Shown here: piece after piece, positions 1-7,439 of the stretch
Numbering within the stretch: the first letter of the stretch is position 1
Layout of the letters: every line of letters starts with the position of its first letter
Source of the DNA: DASSJF01 sp035280345
Lineage (GTDB): Bacteria; Sysuimicrobiota; Sysuimicrobiia; Sysuimicrobiales; Segetimicrobiaceae
Length of the DNA stretch: 64,000 bases
Direction: 5' to 3'
Assembly: GCA_035280345.1 (NCBI GenBank)
Contig: DATEGA010000252.1
Span: 9,955-73,954, forward strand
Notes under the pieces: model-generated
Seen by the model: the letters and a program-made list of their open reading frames with translations, nothing else
What the model was told of the DNA's origin: nothing
The model's database searches: none
Translations under genes and position numbers: made by a program

Positions 1-2
1 TC

Positions 3-488
3 TATCAGGACGCCAAGATTGCCGAGCAGAAGGCCGGCGTGTCCGGGCAGGCCGCGCTCGCCACCGTCGATCAGACTGACCCCAGCCCGGTGTCGTCGCA
101 GTTCCCGCTCAAGGCGGGTCTCGGCGGATTGCTCGGACTGGTCATGGGCTGTGTGCTCGCGCTGCTGGTCGACAACTTGGACAATCGCGTCCGGACGCCC
201 GGCGACGCCGAGGGCACCTTCGGCGTTCCTGTCCTTGCGTCCGTTCCCACGATGAACCCTCAAAACCATCGTGCACTCATGGGTGAGTCAGGCGGTGTGG
301 CGGGCACAGTGGGGATGATCTTGCCGATTGTCATGCCGTTCGTGCTGCCGTTCCTCTTCGTCATGCTTGGAGGGCTTGCCGTCGGGCTGCTGGTCAGTAA
401 AGCCGGCCCGGTGGTCGGATCTGTCGCGGGACAGGCCGGGATCGCCGTCACCCAGATGCTGCACCACCTGACAGCACTTCTTGGTTGA
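3..488 (+). CDS. Wzz-like polysaccharide chain-length/co-polymerase protein, C-terminal part
   Basis: The open frame enters from the left edge, so the N-terminus is missing. The visible part has a helical stretch, then a membrane segment (about bases 105-175) followed by LLVDNLDNRVRTPGDAE, the cytoplasmic junction typical of Wzz/BY-kinase-adaptor proteins that set exopolysaccharide chain length. It lies directly before a CpsD-like P-loop protein, the usual partner. Oddly, instead of ending after this junction it continues with two more strongly hydrophobic segments (about bases 300-400 and 405-470). Family assignment is fairly sure; the function of the extra tail is unknown. Confidence 0.75.
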   Translation, partial: YQDAKIAEQKAGVSGQAALATVDQTDPSPVSSQFPLKAGLGGLLGLVMGCVLALLVDNLDNRVRTPGDAEGTFGVPVLASVPTMNPQNHRALMGESGGVAGTVGMILPIVMPFVLPFLFVMLGGLAVGLLVSKAGPVVGSVAGQAGIAVTQMLHHLTALLG

Positions 489-489
489 G

Positions 490-1209
490 ATGTCGGCAGT
501 GGAGCCAGTAGAGCCGCAGCATACGGACACCGCGGGGAGTCCCGGCACGCCACTCTTCACGGCGTACGGCGACAACTCGCCGTTTGCGGAGGCGTATCGG
601 TCTCTTCGGGTAAGCCTCTTCAGCGGCAACGGCGCCTCGCCGCGGCTGCTTGGCATGACCGGAGCGGCGCCGCGGCACGGGAGCTCAACCACGGCCGCCA
701 ATTTCGGGCTGATTATGGGAGAAACCGGGACACAGGTCGTGCTCGTCGATGCGGATCTCTATAGGCCTTCGCTGCACCGGTTCTTCAATCTCCCAAACAC
801 TGTCGGCCTGTCTTCAGTCTTGGCGGGGGACGTACGTCTGTCCGATGCGCTGCAGCCTATTACACCGCCGTCGCGGCTGAAGCTTCTGGCAGGCGGCCCC
901 GCAACGCAAAATCCAGCGGCGCTCATGCGGCCGGAGCGGATGAAGAGCATTTTCGATGAGCTGCGCAGCCAAGCCGAGCTTGTGGTGGTGGATCTTCCGT
1001 CAGTGAGCTCTGTAGCGTACACTTCGCAGTTGGCGACTATGCTCGATGGGATCGTTCTCGTGCTGCTGGCCGGCGCCGAACCGTCGGACGTGGACCGATT
1101 GGTGCGCCGGCGCTTGAAAGGCTCACAACTGGTCGGGATCGTCCTGAATCGGGTTCCGCTGCGGGGGAGCGACGCAACACCGTACCGGCATTATGCTGAT
1201 CTGAAATAA
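490..1209 (+). CDS. CpsD/CapB-like P-loop protein with a degenerate Walker A motif
   Basis: 239 residues, ATG one base after the preceding stop; an in-frame TTG at 481 is an alternative start. The fold follows cytoplasmic BY-kinase/MinD-type ATPases: FAEAYRSLRVSL near residue 35, Walker A' VVLVDADLYRPSLH with Asp87 and Asp89, and a Walker B-like VVVDLPSV with Asp168. In the Walker A loop, where the family has GEGKSTTAAN, this protein has RHGSSTTAAN, so the invariant Lys is Ser65. There is no Tyr-rich C-terminal tail; the protein ends shortly after the last strand. It probably pairs with the upstream Wzz-like protein, perhaps as a non-hydrolysing regulator (inference). Confidence 0.8.
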   Translation: MSAVEPVEPQHTDTAGSPGTPLFTAYGDNSPFAEAYRSLRVSLFSGNGASPRLLGMTGAAPRHGSSTTAANFGLIMGETGTQVVLVDADLYRPSLHRFFNLPNTVGLSSVLAGDVRLSDALQPITPPSRLKLLAGGPATQNPAALMRPERMKSIFDELRSQAELVVVDLPSVSSVAYTSQLATMLDGIVLVLLAGAEPSDVDRLVRRRLKGSQLVGIVLNRVPLRGSDATPYRHYADLK

Positions 1210-1215
1210 GGGGAG

Positions 1216-1270
1216 CGAAAGGGGCTGCGCTGCCGTCGCGCGTTGAGCGAGCGCAGCCCCTTTCGTCGAA
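1216..1270 (+). terminator. Strong hairpin, probable intrinsic terminator
   Basis: A perfect 16-bp inverted repeat (arms 1216-1231 and 1250-1265, 18-base loop) lies 6 bases after the CpsD-like stop. The right arm carries CCCCTTT, so the U-rich tract is partly inside the stem. It separates the Wzz/CpsD pair from the heptose-kinase gene. The symmetric A and T tracts could let it work in both directions. Confidence 0.7.
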
Positions 1271-1312
1271 TCTGCAATCGTTCGCAGCTGAGGAGACGGA
1301 GAGGCTAGCGTC

Positions 1313-2380
1313 ATGCTGATTGTCCGTGCACCGGTGCGGATTAGCTTCGCGGGCGGCGGCACCGATTTGGAGAGTTACTATCGGCCGTTTGGCGGACTGG
1401 TCGTCAGCGCCGCGATCGACAAGTATTTCTACGTCTTTGTGACCGTCAATAAAGGCGAAAGTATCCAGATCATGTCGTCCGATTTCCGCACGTTTTACCG
1501 GCAGGATGCAGATCAGGAGATGTTGTGGGACGGTGACTTGGCGCTCCCTCGCGCCATCCTCAACTACTTCAACGTCCACGAGGGGCTCTCGATGTTCCTG
1601 GCGTCGCAGGTGCCGCCAGGCACCGGTCTCGGTTCTTCCAGCACCGTCGCGGTCGCCGTGATCAAGGCCCTCACGAGCCTGCAGGGTCTCGCGTTATCGA
1701 AGCAGGAGATCGCCGAGTTGGCCTGTTCGATCGAAATCGAGAAACTCGGCATGCCAATCGGCAAACAAGATCAGTATGCGGCGGCGTTTGGGGGCATCAA
1801 CGGGATCGCCTTTGAACACGACGGTGTCTCGGTCCATCCTCTCAGGCTTTCGCCCGATGTCCTGGAGCGACTCGAGCGCAATGTGCTCCTATTCTATACC
1901 GGCGTGGCCCGGGATGCCGCGAAGGTACTCACCGAACAAAATCAGGCAACGCTCAACCGTTCCGCCGGGGTGATCGAGTCCTTGCACGCGATCAAGGGAA
2001 TGGCGATGGAGGTCGGTCAGTGCTTTGAGCGGGGGGACCTCCGAAAGCTCGGTGAACTGCTGCACACATCGTGGGAGTACAAGAAAAAGCTCTCGGCCGG
2101 GATCACCAATGCGTGGATCGACGAGTGCTACGAGACGGCGCGCTGTCACGGGGCAATCGGCGGCAAGATAACCGGGGCCGGAGGTGGCGGCTTCCTCATG
2201 CTCTACTGCGAAGAGCGAGGAGCGCCCGCGGTGACCGAGGCTCTGGGCCGGCTCGGCCTCAAGCGAATGGACTTCTCCGTGGACTTCGATGGCGCGAAGA
2301 TCCTGGTGAACAACGGCATTCCGTTTCAAATGCTGGGGCAGGGAAGGCGCGCCGGCGAGGTCGCCGTTGTGAACGGGTGA
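1313..2380 (+). CDS. hddA: GHMP kinase, D-glycero-D-manno-heptose 7-phosphate kinase-like
   Basis: 355 residues. It opens with RAPVRISFAGGGTDLESY, the sugar-binding N-terminus characteristic of HddA-type GHMP kinases. The GHMP ATP loop is PPGTGLGSSSTVAVA (about residues 99-113), and the C-terminal motif is KITGAGGGGFLML. HddA phosphorylates heptose 7-phosphate to the 1,7-bisphosphate on the way to GDP-heptose. A GmhA-like isomerase lies two genes downstream, which supports a heptose role. A GGAG-type purine stretch precedes the ATG. The stop overlaps the next start (ATGA). A related fucokinase-type specificity cannot be excluded. Confidence 0.85.
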   Translation: MLIVRAPVRISFAGGGTDLESYYRPFGGLVVSAAIDKYFYVFVTVNKGESIQIMSSDFRTFYRQDADQEMLWDGDLALPRAILNYFNVHEGLSMFLASQVPPGTGLGSSSTVAVAVIKALTSLQGLALSKQEIAELACSIEIEKLGMPIGKQDQYAAAFGGINGIAFEHDGVSVHPLRLSPDVLERLERNVLLFYTGVARDAAKVLTEQNQATLNRSAGVIESLHAIKGMAMEVGQCFERGDLRKLGELLHTSWEYKKKLSAGITNAWIDECYETARCHGAIGGKITGAGGGGFLMLYCEERGAPAVTEALGRLGLKRMDFSVDFDGAKILVNNGIPFQMLGQGRRAGEVAVVNG

Positions 2381-3756
2381 TGCCCAGGGCCGATCGGCAC
2401 GTCATGATCTTGGGGTTGATCGGGGTCGACGTGCTGGCGCTGACGATCGCCGGGGCTCTGACCTCAAAGCTTCTGCCGTTCGATATCCTGGCAGCGGGCC
2501 GGGGAGCGTCCCAGTTTCTGCTGGTGGCGGCGCTTCCGGTGGCCATCGGTTTGTTTGCAGCCAATCGCCTCTATGTCCTCGACGAGCTTCTGGAGGGGCC
2601 CATCGAGTACGGGCGGATCGTCTATGCCTGTACGCTCACGACGTTCGGGCTGAGCGTAATCGGGTTCTGGTGGCGTGATGTGGATGCGCTCGCCCCGTCG
2701 CGCCGGCTCGTGACGGCTCTCTGGTTTCTCTCGATTCTGGCCGCGGTGACGGGGCGGTTCATCGTGCGCCGCGTCGTGCGGGCGCTGCGCCGCCGAGGGT
2801 TGCTGACGACGCGCACGCTGATCGTCGGCCTCGGCGCCCAGGGGTTGTCGTTGTGCCGGCACTTTCGCGAGCTCCGGCACGCGGGGGTTGAGGTCGTCGG
2901 GTTCATCGACGACTTCCTCCCGGCAGGGACGCCCGTGGTCGACGGACTCAAGGTACTTGGCCCTCCGAGCGCTCTGCCGGCGGTCTTGCGTGAGACCGGC
3001 GCCGGCGACGTGATCGTGGTGCCGACGGCTATGGCCTGGGAGAGTTTCCACGACCTCATTCGTGATACCGCCACGTTGAATGGGCACACCGTGCGCCTCA
3101 CGCCGGGATTCCGCGATATCCTGGCCGCGAACATAAAAGTGCATCATTTCGGATCGATGCCGTTGCTGACGATCGAGCGGGCGCGTATTACAGGGCTCGA
3201 GGCCGTCCTGAAACGGCTCGTGGACTACACGCTTGCCGCCGTGCTGCTGCTATTCAGCCTGCCGATCCTTGCTACCGTGGCGATAGTGCTTCGCGCCAAG
3301 GGAGTGCGGGTATTTTCTCGCGTCGCCACGATTGGACGTGGCGGGCGAACCTTTCAGGCCGTGGTGTTCAACGCATCGGACCCCGACAATGGCTTCCAGC
3401 GCGCAGCGGTGCGGCTCGGGCTCGACAAGGTCGTACAGCTCTGGAACGTGCTGTGCGGCCGGATGAGCATCGTCGGTCCTCGCCCCGTCCCTGTTCATCG
3501 GCGCCGTGAATATGAGCGCTGGGTGCCGAACCTGTTGACCGTCAAGCCGGGTGTCACCGGACCGTGGGCGCTGACCGGCGTCCGTCTCCCTTTGGACGAC
3601 GAGATGCAGGCGACCCTGTTCTACATCCGCAACTACACCATTTGGCTGGATCTCGAAATTGTCGTTCGATCTATCCTCCGGGTGCTCCGCGGTCGCGCGG
3701 TCCCCGACCACACGAGTGAGCCGGTCCGCCGTGACGCCGTCACAGTACATCAGTAG
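2380..3756 (+). CDS. Polyprenyl glycosylphosphotransferase-family protein with an abridged catalytic domain
   Basis: 458 residues; the ATG overlaps the previous stop. Four to five N-terminal membrane helices (residues 8-125) are followed by a CoA-binding/Rossmann-like domain (TLIVGLGAQGLSL near 146, then VVGFIDD), as in WbaP/WcaJ-type enzymes. The C-terminal bacterial sugar transferase domain starts at KRLVDYTLAAVLLL (about 278) and ends with LWNVLCGRMSIVGPRP (about 354-369). Between these, the family's KFRTM segment, the acidic catalytic pair and the DPRVT stretch are absent, and SLDELPQ reads GLDKVVQ. Activity is therefore doubtful. An intact paralogue lies at 9973-10641. Confidence 0.8.
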   Translation: MPRADRHVMILGLIGVDVLALTIAGALTSKLLPFDILAAGRGASQFLLVAALPVAIGLFAANRLYVLDELLEGPIEYGRIVYACTLTTFGLSVIGFWWRDVDALAPSRRLVTALWFLSILAAVTGRFIVRRVVRALRRRGLLTTRTLIVGLGAQGLSLCRHFRELRHAGVEVVGFIDDFLPAGTPVVDGLKVLGPPSALPAVLRETGAGDVIVVPTAMAWESFHDLIRDTATLNGHTVRLTPGFRDILAANIKVHHFGSMPLLTIERARITGLEAVLKRLVDYTLAAVLLLFSLPILATVAIVLRAKGVRVFSRVATIGRGGRTFQAVVFNASDPDNGFQRAAVRLGLDKVVQLWNVLCGRMSIVGPRPVPVHRRREYERWVPNLLTVKPGVTGPWALTGVRLPLDDEMQATLFYIRNYTIWLDLEIVVRSILRVLRGRAVPDHTSEPVRRDAVTVHQ

Positions 3757-4345
3757 CCTGCGCGAGGCGCTCGCCAAGGTGTCGGTTTCGGACCTTCGCG
3801 AGATCGAAGACGTGCTCTTCGACGCGTGGCGCCACGGGCGCACGATCTTCATCGCCGGGAACGGTGGCAGCTCGTCAACCGCCTCGCATTGGACCAACGA
3901 CCTCAACAAGGGAGCGATTACCGCGGGGGGACGTCGATTTCGCGCGATGGCGCTCACCGACAACGTGCCGCTGATTACCGCGTGGGGCAATGACACCGCG
4001 TACGAGCGGATCTTCGTCGAGCAAATGACGAACTTCATCCAGCCTCACGATGTGTTCGTCGCCATCAGCGGCAGCGGAAACTCGCCCAATATCCTTGCGG
4101 CCGTGCAATGCGCGCGGAGCGCGGGCGCCGTCACGGTCGGCCTGACCGGCCGCGACGGTGGCCAACTGCGGGTCCTCGCCGACCACGCAGTGGTGGTCCC
4201 GGCACACTACATGGAGATCATCGAAGACGTCCATTTGGCGCTCTCGCACCTGCTCTGCACGGCGCTGCGGGCGAGGATTGCCGCACCGATGCCCGCGGGC
4301 GAGGCGATCCCCGTCACGCAAACGATGTCCCGACCGGAGGCGTGA
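3731..4345 (+). CDS. gmhA: SIS-domain phosphoheptose isomerase-like protein
   Basis: 204 residues from GTG 3731, with a 26-base overlap on the previous gene; GTG 3716 is also possible. The SIS fold is clear: IFIAGNGGSSSTASHWTNDL, then DVFVAISGSGNSPNILAA, then VTVGLTGRDGG. GmhA converts sedoheptulose 7-phosphate to D-glycero-manno-heptose 7-phosphate, the substrate of the kinase encoded at 1313. The His of SHWTND and the ED..H near the C-terminus (IIEDVHLALSH) fit the metal-site pattern of the family. No gmhB phosphatase or hddC nucleotidyltransferase is seen in the window. Confidence 0.82.
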   Translation: MTPSQYISSLREALAKVSVSDLREIEDVLFDAWRHGRTIFIAGNGGSSSTASHWTNDLNKGAITAGGRRFRAMALTDNVPLITAWGNDTAYERIFVEQMTNFIQPHDVFVAISGSGNSPNILAAVQCARSAGAVTVGLTGRDGGQLRVLADHAVVVPAHYMEIIEDVHLALSHLLCTALRARIAAPMPAGEAIPVTQTMSRPEA

Positions 4346-4347
4346 TC

Positions 4348-5106
4348 ATGAAAGCCATCCCAGACCCTGTCATCAACAGCAGCGAGCCCGATTCGAGCTT
4401 GGGGCACATGCCGGACGGCCGGTGGGCGTTTGACGCCAACGTGACGCAGGTGTTCGACGATATGCTCCGGCGATCGATCCCGCAATACGATGTCATGCGC
4501 CAGGCCGTGTACGATGTCGGATGCAAGTTCATCAAGCGCGATACGGATATCGTCGATCTGGGGTGCGCCAGGGGCGAGGCGCTGGCCCCATTCGTCGACC
4601 GATTCGGCGCGCAGAACCGCTACCTGGGTGTCGAGGTGAGTGAGCCGATGCTCGCCGCGACACGGCAGCGCTACGCCGGCCTTATCAACACCGGTGTCAT
4701 GCGGGTGCAAAACAGCGATCTCCGGTACACGTATCCGCTCGCCAAGGCGAGTCTCACCCTGTCCATCTTCACCGTCCAGTTCGTGCCGATCGAGTACCGG
4801 CCGCGGCTGCTCGCCGACGTGTTCGCGTCGACCGTTCCCGGCGGTGCGATTGTCCTGGCGGAAAAGATCATCGGATCCACCGGCGCTAACGATCGCCTCT
4901 TTGTCGATCTCTACTACGATATGAAGCGCCGCAACGGCTACAGCCAGGACGAAATAGACCGCAAGCGGTTCTCGCTGGAGGGCGTGCTCGTGCCCGTCAC
5001 CGCGAAGTGGAACGAAGATCTCCTTCGTGAAGCGGGTTTTTCGCGGGTTGAGAATTTCTGGCGGTGGATGAATTTTGGCGCGTGGCTGGGCGTCAAGCCT
5101 GCGTGA
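4348..5106 (+). CDS. CmoA-like carboxy-SAM synthase homologue
   Basis: 252 residues. A GGAGG (4336-4340) 7 bases before the ATG fixes the start. It matches E. coli CmoA along its length: RWAFDANVTQVFDDML, RRSIPQYDVM, the SAM loop VDLGCARGEA (69-78), FTVQFVPIEYRPRLL, AEKI, and DMKRRNGYSQDEIDRKR. Tyr47 and Arg207 stand where CmoA has Tyr39 and Arg199; Arg199 binds the carboxylate of carboxy-SAM. CmoA makes carboxy-SAM from SAM and prephenate, normally for tRNA wobble uridine modification by CmoB. No cmoB is present here. Its position between gmhA and the exporter genes suggests carboxymethylation of the glycan (inference). A plain methyltransferase is the alternative. Confidence 0.72.
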   Translation: MKAIPDPVINSSEPDSSLGHMPDGRWAFDANVTQVFDDMLRRSIPQYDVMRQAVYDVGCKFIKRDTDIVDLGCARGEALAPFVDRFGAQNRYLGVEVSEPMLAATRQRYAGLINTGVMRVQNSDLRYTYPLAKASLTLSIFTVQFVPIEYRPRLLADVFASTVPGGAIVLAEKIIGSTGANDRLFVDLYYDMKRRNGYSQDEIDRKRFSLEGVLVPVTAKWNEDLLREAGFSRVENFWRWMNFGAWLGVKPA

Positions 5107-5122
5107 GCGTTGCGTACCGGGC

Positions 5123-6022
5123 GTGAGCAACAGGAGCGCGACGGTCATCGAACAGCCTGGGTGGCAGCCCGCAGTCGCTTCAACAGGATCGCGGGCCGAA
5201 GAAGTACCCGCGATCCGGGTCGAGCCGTCGAAGGGGTGGGCTGCGCTCCAGCTCCGCGAGGCGTGGAAGTCTCGAGAGCTCTTGTATTTTCTCGTTTGGC
5301 GGGATGTCACAGTCCGCTACAAGCAGACGGTGTTTGGGGTGCTGTGGGCGGTTTTCCAGCCGTTGTTTGGGACAGTGGTCTTCACCCTGTTTTTCGGCCG
5401 GTTGGCCAAGATGCCCTCGGACGGCGTGCCGTACCCGTTGTTCGCTTATGCCGCATTGGTGCCGTGGACGTTTTTTGCCAACGGCTTGAACCAGATTTCC
5501 AACAGCCTCGTACGCGATGCCAATCTCATCACGAAAGTGTACGTACCGCGGCTTCTGATCCCGTTCGCGGCCGCCGTCGCTGGGTTGGTCGATTTTCTCG
5601 TGGCATTTGTTATTCTGCTCGGCATGATGGTCCTCTACCGAACGCCGCCGACGGCGAACATTATCTTCCTACCGTTCCTTGCCCTGCTGGCGCTGGCGAC
5701 GTCGATCAGTGTGGGTCTCTGGTTGTCGGCGCTGAACGTGCAGTTCCGCGATGTGCGATACGTCCTGCCGTTCGTGGTGCAGGCATGGCTCTTCGCCACA
5801 CCGATCGTATATCCGAGCAGTCTACTGCCGGCGCGGTGGCGCCTGGTGTACGGGCTGAATCCGATGGTCGGCGTAGTAGAAGGCTTTCGATGGGCCCTCT
5901 TGGGGACGCATACCCGTCCCGGCGGCATGATTATCGTTTCAGCGCTCACGGTAGTTGGCCTGTTGATCGGCGGGATGATCTACTTCCGGCGGACGGAAAG
6001 TAAGTTCGCCGACGTGGTCTAG
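5123..6022 (+). CDS. wzm: ABC-2 type polysaccharide export permease
   Basis: 299 residues from GTG 5123, 16 bases after the previous stop. A cytoplasmic N-terminus of about 55 residues (LQLREAWKSRELLYFLVWRD) leads into six membrane segments typical of Wzm/TagG/KpsM permeases, with the VRYKQT.FGVLWA.FQP signature after the first amphipathic helix. It forms the channel for lipid-linked glycan export with the ATPase at 6041. Confidence 0.9.
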   Translation: MSNRSATVIEQPGWQPAVASTGSRAEEVPAIRVEPSKGWAALQLREAWKSRELLYFLVWRDVTVRYKQTVFGVLWAVFQPLFGTVVFTLFFGRLAKMPSDGVPYPLFAYAALVPWTFFANGLNQISNSLVRDANLITKVYVPRLLIPFAAAVAGLVDFLVAFVILLGMMVLYRTPPTANIIFLPFLALLALATSISVGLWLSALNVQFRDVRYVLPFVVQAWLFATPIVYPSSLLPARWRLVYGLNPMVGVVEGFRWALLGTHTRPGGMIIVSALTVVGLLIGGMIYFRRTESKFADVV

Positions 6023-6040
6023 GGAGGGCCGAAGGGTCCT

Positions 6041-7351
6041 GTGAGCGGTCGCGCAGTCCGGGTCGAAAATCTCTCGAAACAATACGTGCTGGGGCAGTGG
6101 CGGGCTCACGACACGCTCCGCGATCACCTGACTCGCACGTTCTCAGTGTTCTCGCGTGCGCCGCGCGAGCGGCAACAGCCGGAGACGATTTGGGCGCTTC
6201 GGGATGTGTCATTCGACGTCCAGCGCGGCGAAGTCGTTGGGATTATCGGAAACAACGGCGCGGGGAAGAGCACCCTTCTCAAAATTCTCTCCCGCATTAC
6301 CGAGCCTACGGGCGGCTACGCGGAGATCCACGGGCGCGTGGGCTCTTTGCTGGAGGTTGGGGCTGGGTTTTTCCATGCGGAGCTCACGGGACGGGAAAAT
6401 ATCTATCTCAGCGGCGCGATCCTCGGAATGAAGAAGAGCGAGATAGACCGGAAGCGAGACGACATCATAGAGTTCGCCGGCATCGAGCGGTTCATCGACA
6501 CGCCCGTGAAACGCTATTCCACCGGGATGAACATGCGACTAGCGTTTTCGGTTGCCGCGCATCTCGATCAAGAGATCCTGTTCGTCGACGAAGTGCTCGC
6601 GGTCGGCGATGCGGAATTCCAACGAAAGTGCCTCGGGCGGATGGGGGAGGTATCCCGCGCGGGACGAACGGTGCTGTTCGTGAGCCACAACATGGCTGCG
6701 ATCACCCATCTGTGTCCGCGCACACTGTGGCTGAAAGGCGGCCGGGTACATGCCGATGGCGCGTCGACAGATGTCGTATCGGCATACTTATCGGCTGGCC
6801 AGGGCGCCGGATCAGCGTGGCGCAATCCTTCCTCCAATCGCCCCTCCATGGACGGCGCATTCCGGGTGGGGGCGGCGCGTGTGCTCGCTGAAGACAACCG
6901 TCCTGCGAGCGTCATGGAGTTCCGGCGACCGTTTAAATTCGAGATAGAGTATGAGATCCTGCGACCGTTGAAGGATGTCGCGGTTGTTGTGAGGGTGATT
7001 AATTCGATCGGCGAGCACCTCTGGACGTCGTGGGACACCGATCCGGATCGCTGGGATAGCGGCTTGGTGAGAATGCCGGGACGCTATGTCTCCGTGTGCA
7101 GAGTCCCGCCGCACTTCCTGAAGCCCGGACCGTACCGCGTCGACGTCGGTGCGCGCAGCGCGACGCCGCCGTACGAACTGCACGAAAGTGTTCTGGCGTT
7201 TGAAATATCCGAGGTCGGATACGCGCTCCATCCCGACCGCGTAGGCGTGATCGCCCCGTTACTCGGCTGGGACGTGACGCGTGTCGACGAGGCGCACGGT
7301 CGCCTCTCCGAGTCAAGTTCTGAGCCTATAAGTGTTGAGGCAGCCCGATGA
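6041..7351 (+). CDS. wzt: Polysaccharide ABC exporter ATPase with C-terminal carbohydrate-binding-type domain
   Basis: 436 residues, GTG start after a GGGAGGG stretch. Residues 1-245 are the nucleotide-binding domain: Walker A GIIGNNGAGKSTLLK, signature YSTGMNMRLAFSVA, Walker B ILFVDEVLAVGD and a switch His in LFVSHNM. Residues about 265-420 form a beta-rich Wzt C-terminal domain (FKFEIEYEILRPLKDVAVVV, then PGRYVSVCRVP and LKPGPYRVDVGA). In known systems this domain recognises the non-reducing end of the finished O-polysaccharide. It is paired with the permease at 5123. Confidence 0.92.
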   Translation: MSGRAVRVENLSKQYVLGQWRAHDTLRDHLTRTFSVFSRAPRERQQPETIWALRDVSFDVQRGEVVGIIGNNGAGKSTLLKILSRITEPTGGYAEIHGRVGSLLEVGAGFFHAELTGRENIYLSGAILGMKKSEIDRKRDDIIEFAGIERFIDTPVKRYSTGMNMRLAFSVAAHLDQEILFVDEVLAVGDAEFQRKCLGRMGEVSRAGRTVLFVSHNMAAITHLCPRTLWLKGGRVHADGASTDVVSAYLSAGQGAGSAWRNPSSNRPSMDGAFRVGAARVLAEDNRPASVMEFRRPFKFEIEYEILRPLKDVAVVVRVINSIGEHLWTSWDTDPDRWDSGLVRMPGRYVSVCRVPPHFLKPGPYRVDVGARSATPPYELHESVLAFEISEVGYALHPDRVGVIAPLLGWDVTRVDEAHGRLSESSSEPISVEAAR

Positions 7352-7439
7352 AGATGCCGGCAACTCTCGCAAACCGCCCCACGGCCGACTGCAAGGGCCG
7401 CGGGGCCGCGATCAGCTGACGTTCGGATCGGGCGCATCG

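Noticed and set aside
2071..2379. Extension of the large glycosylphosphotransferase upstream to 2071
   Set aside because: This part overlaps the heptose kinase in another frame and is Arg-rich nonsense; the ATGA overlap at 2380 is a better start.
4207..5310. A 367-codon minus-strand frame opposite gmhA and the CmoA-like gene
   Set aside because: Both plus-strand genes have clear motifs and a GGAGG site; the minus frame has none.
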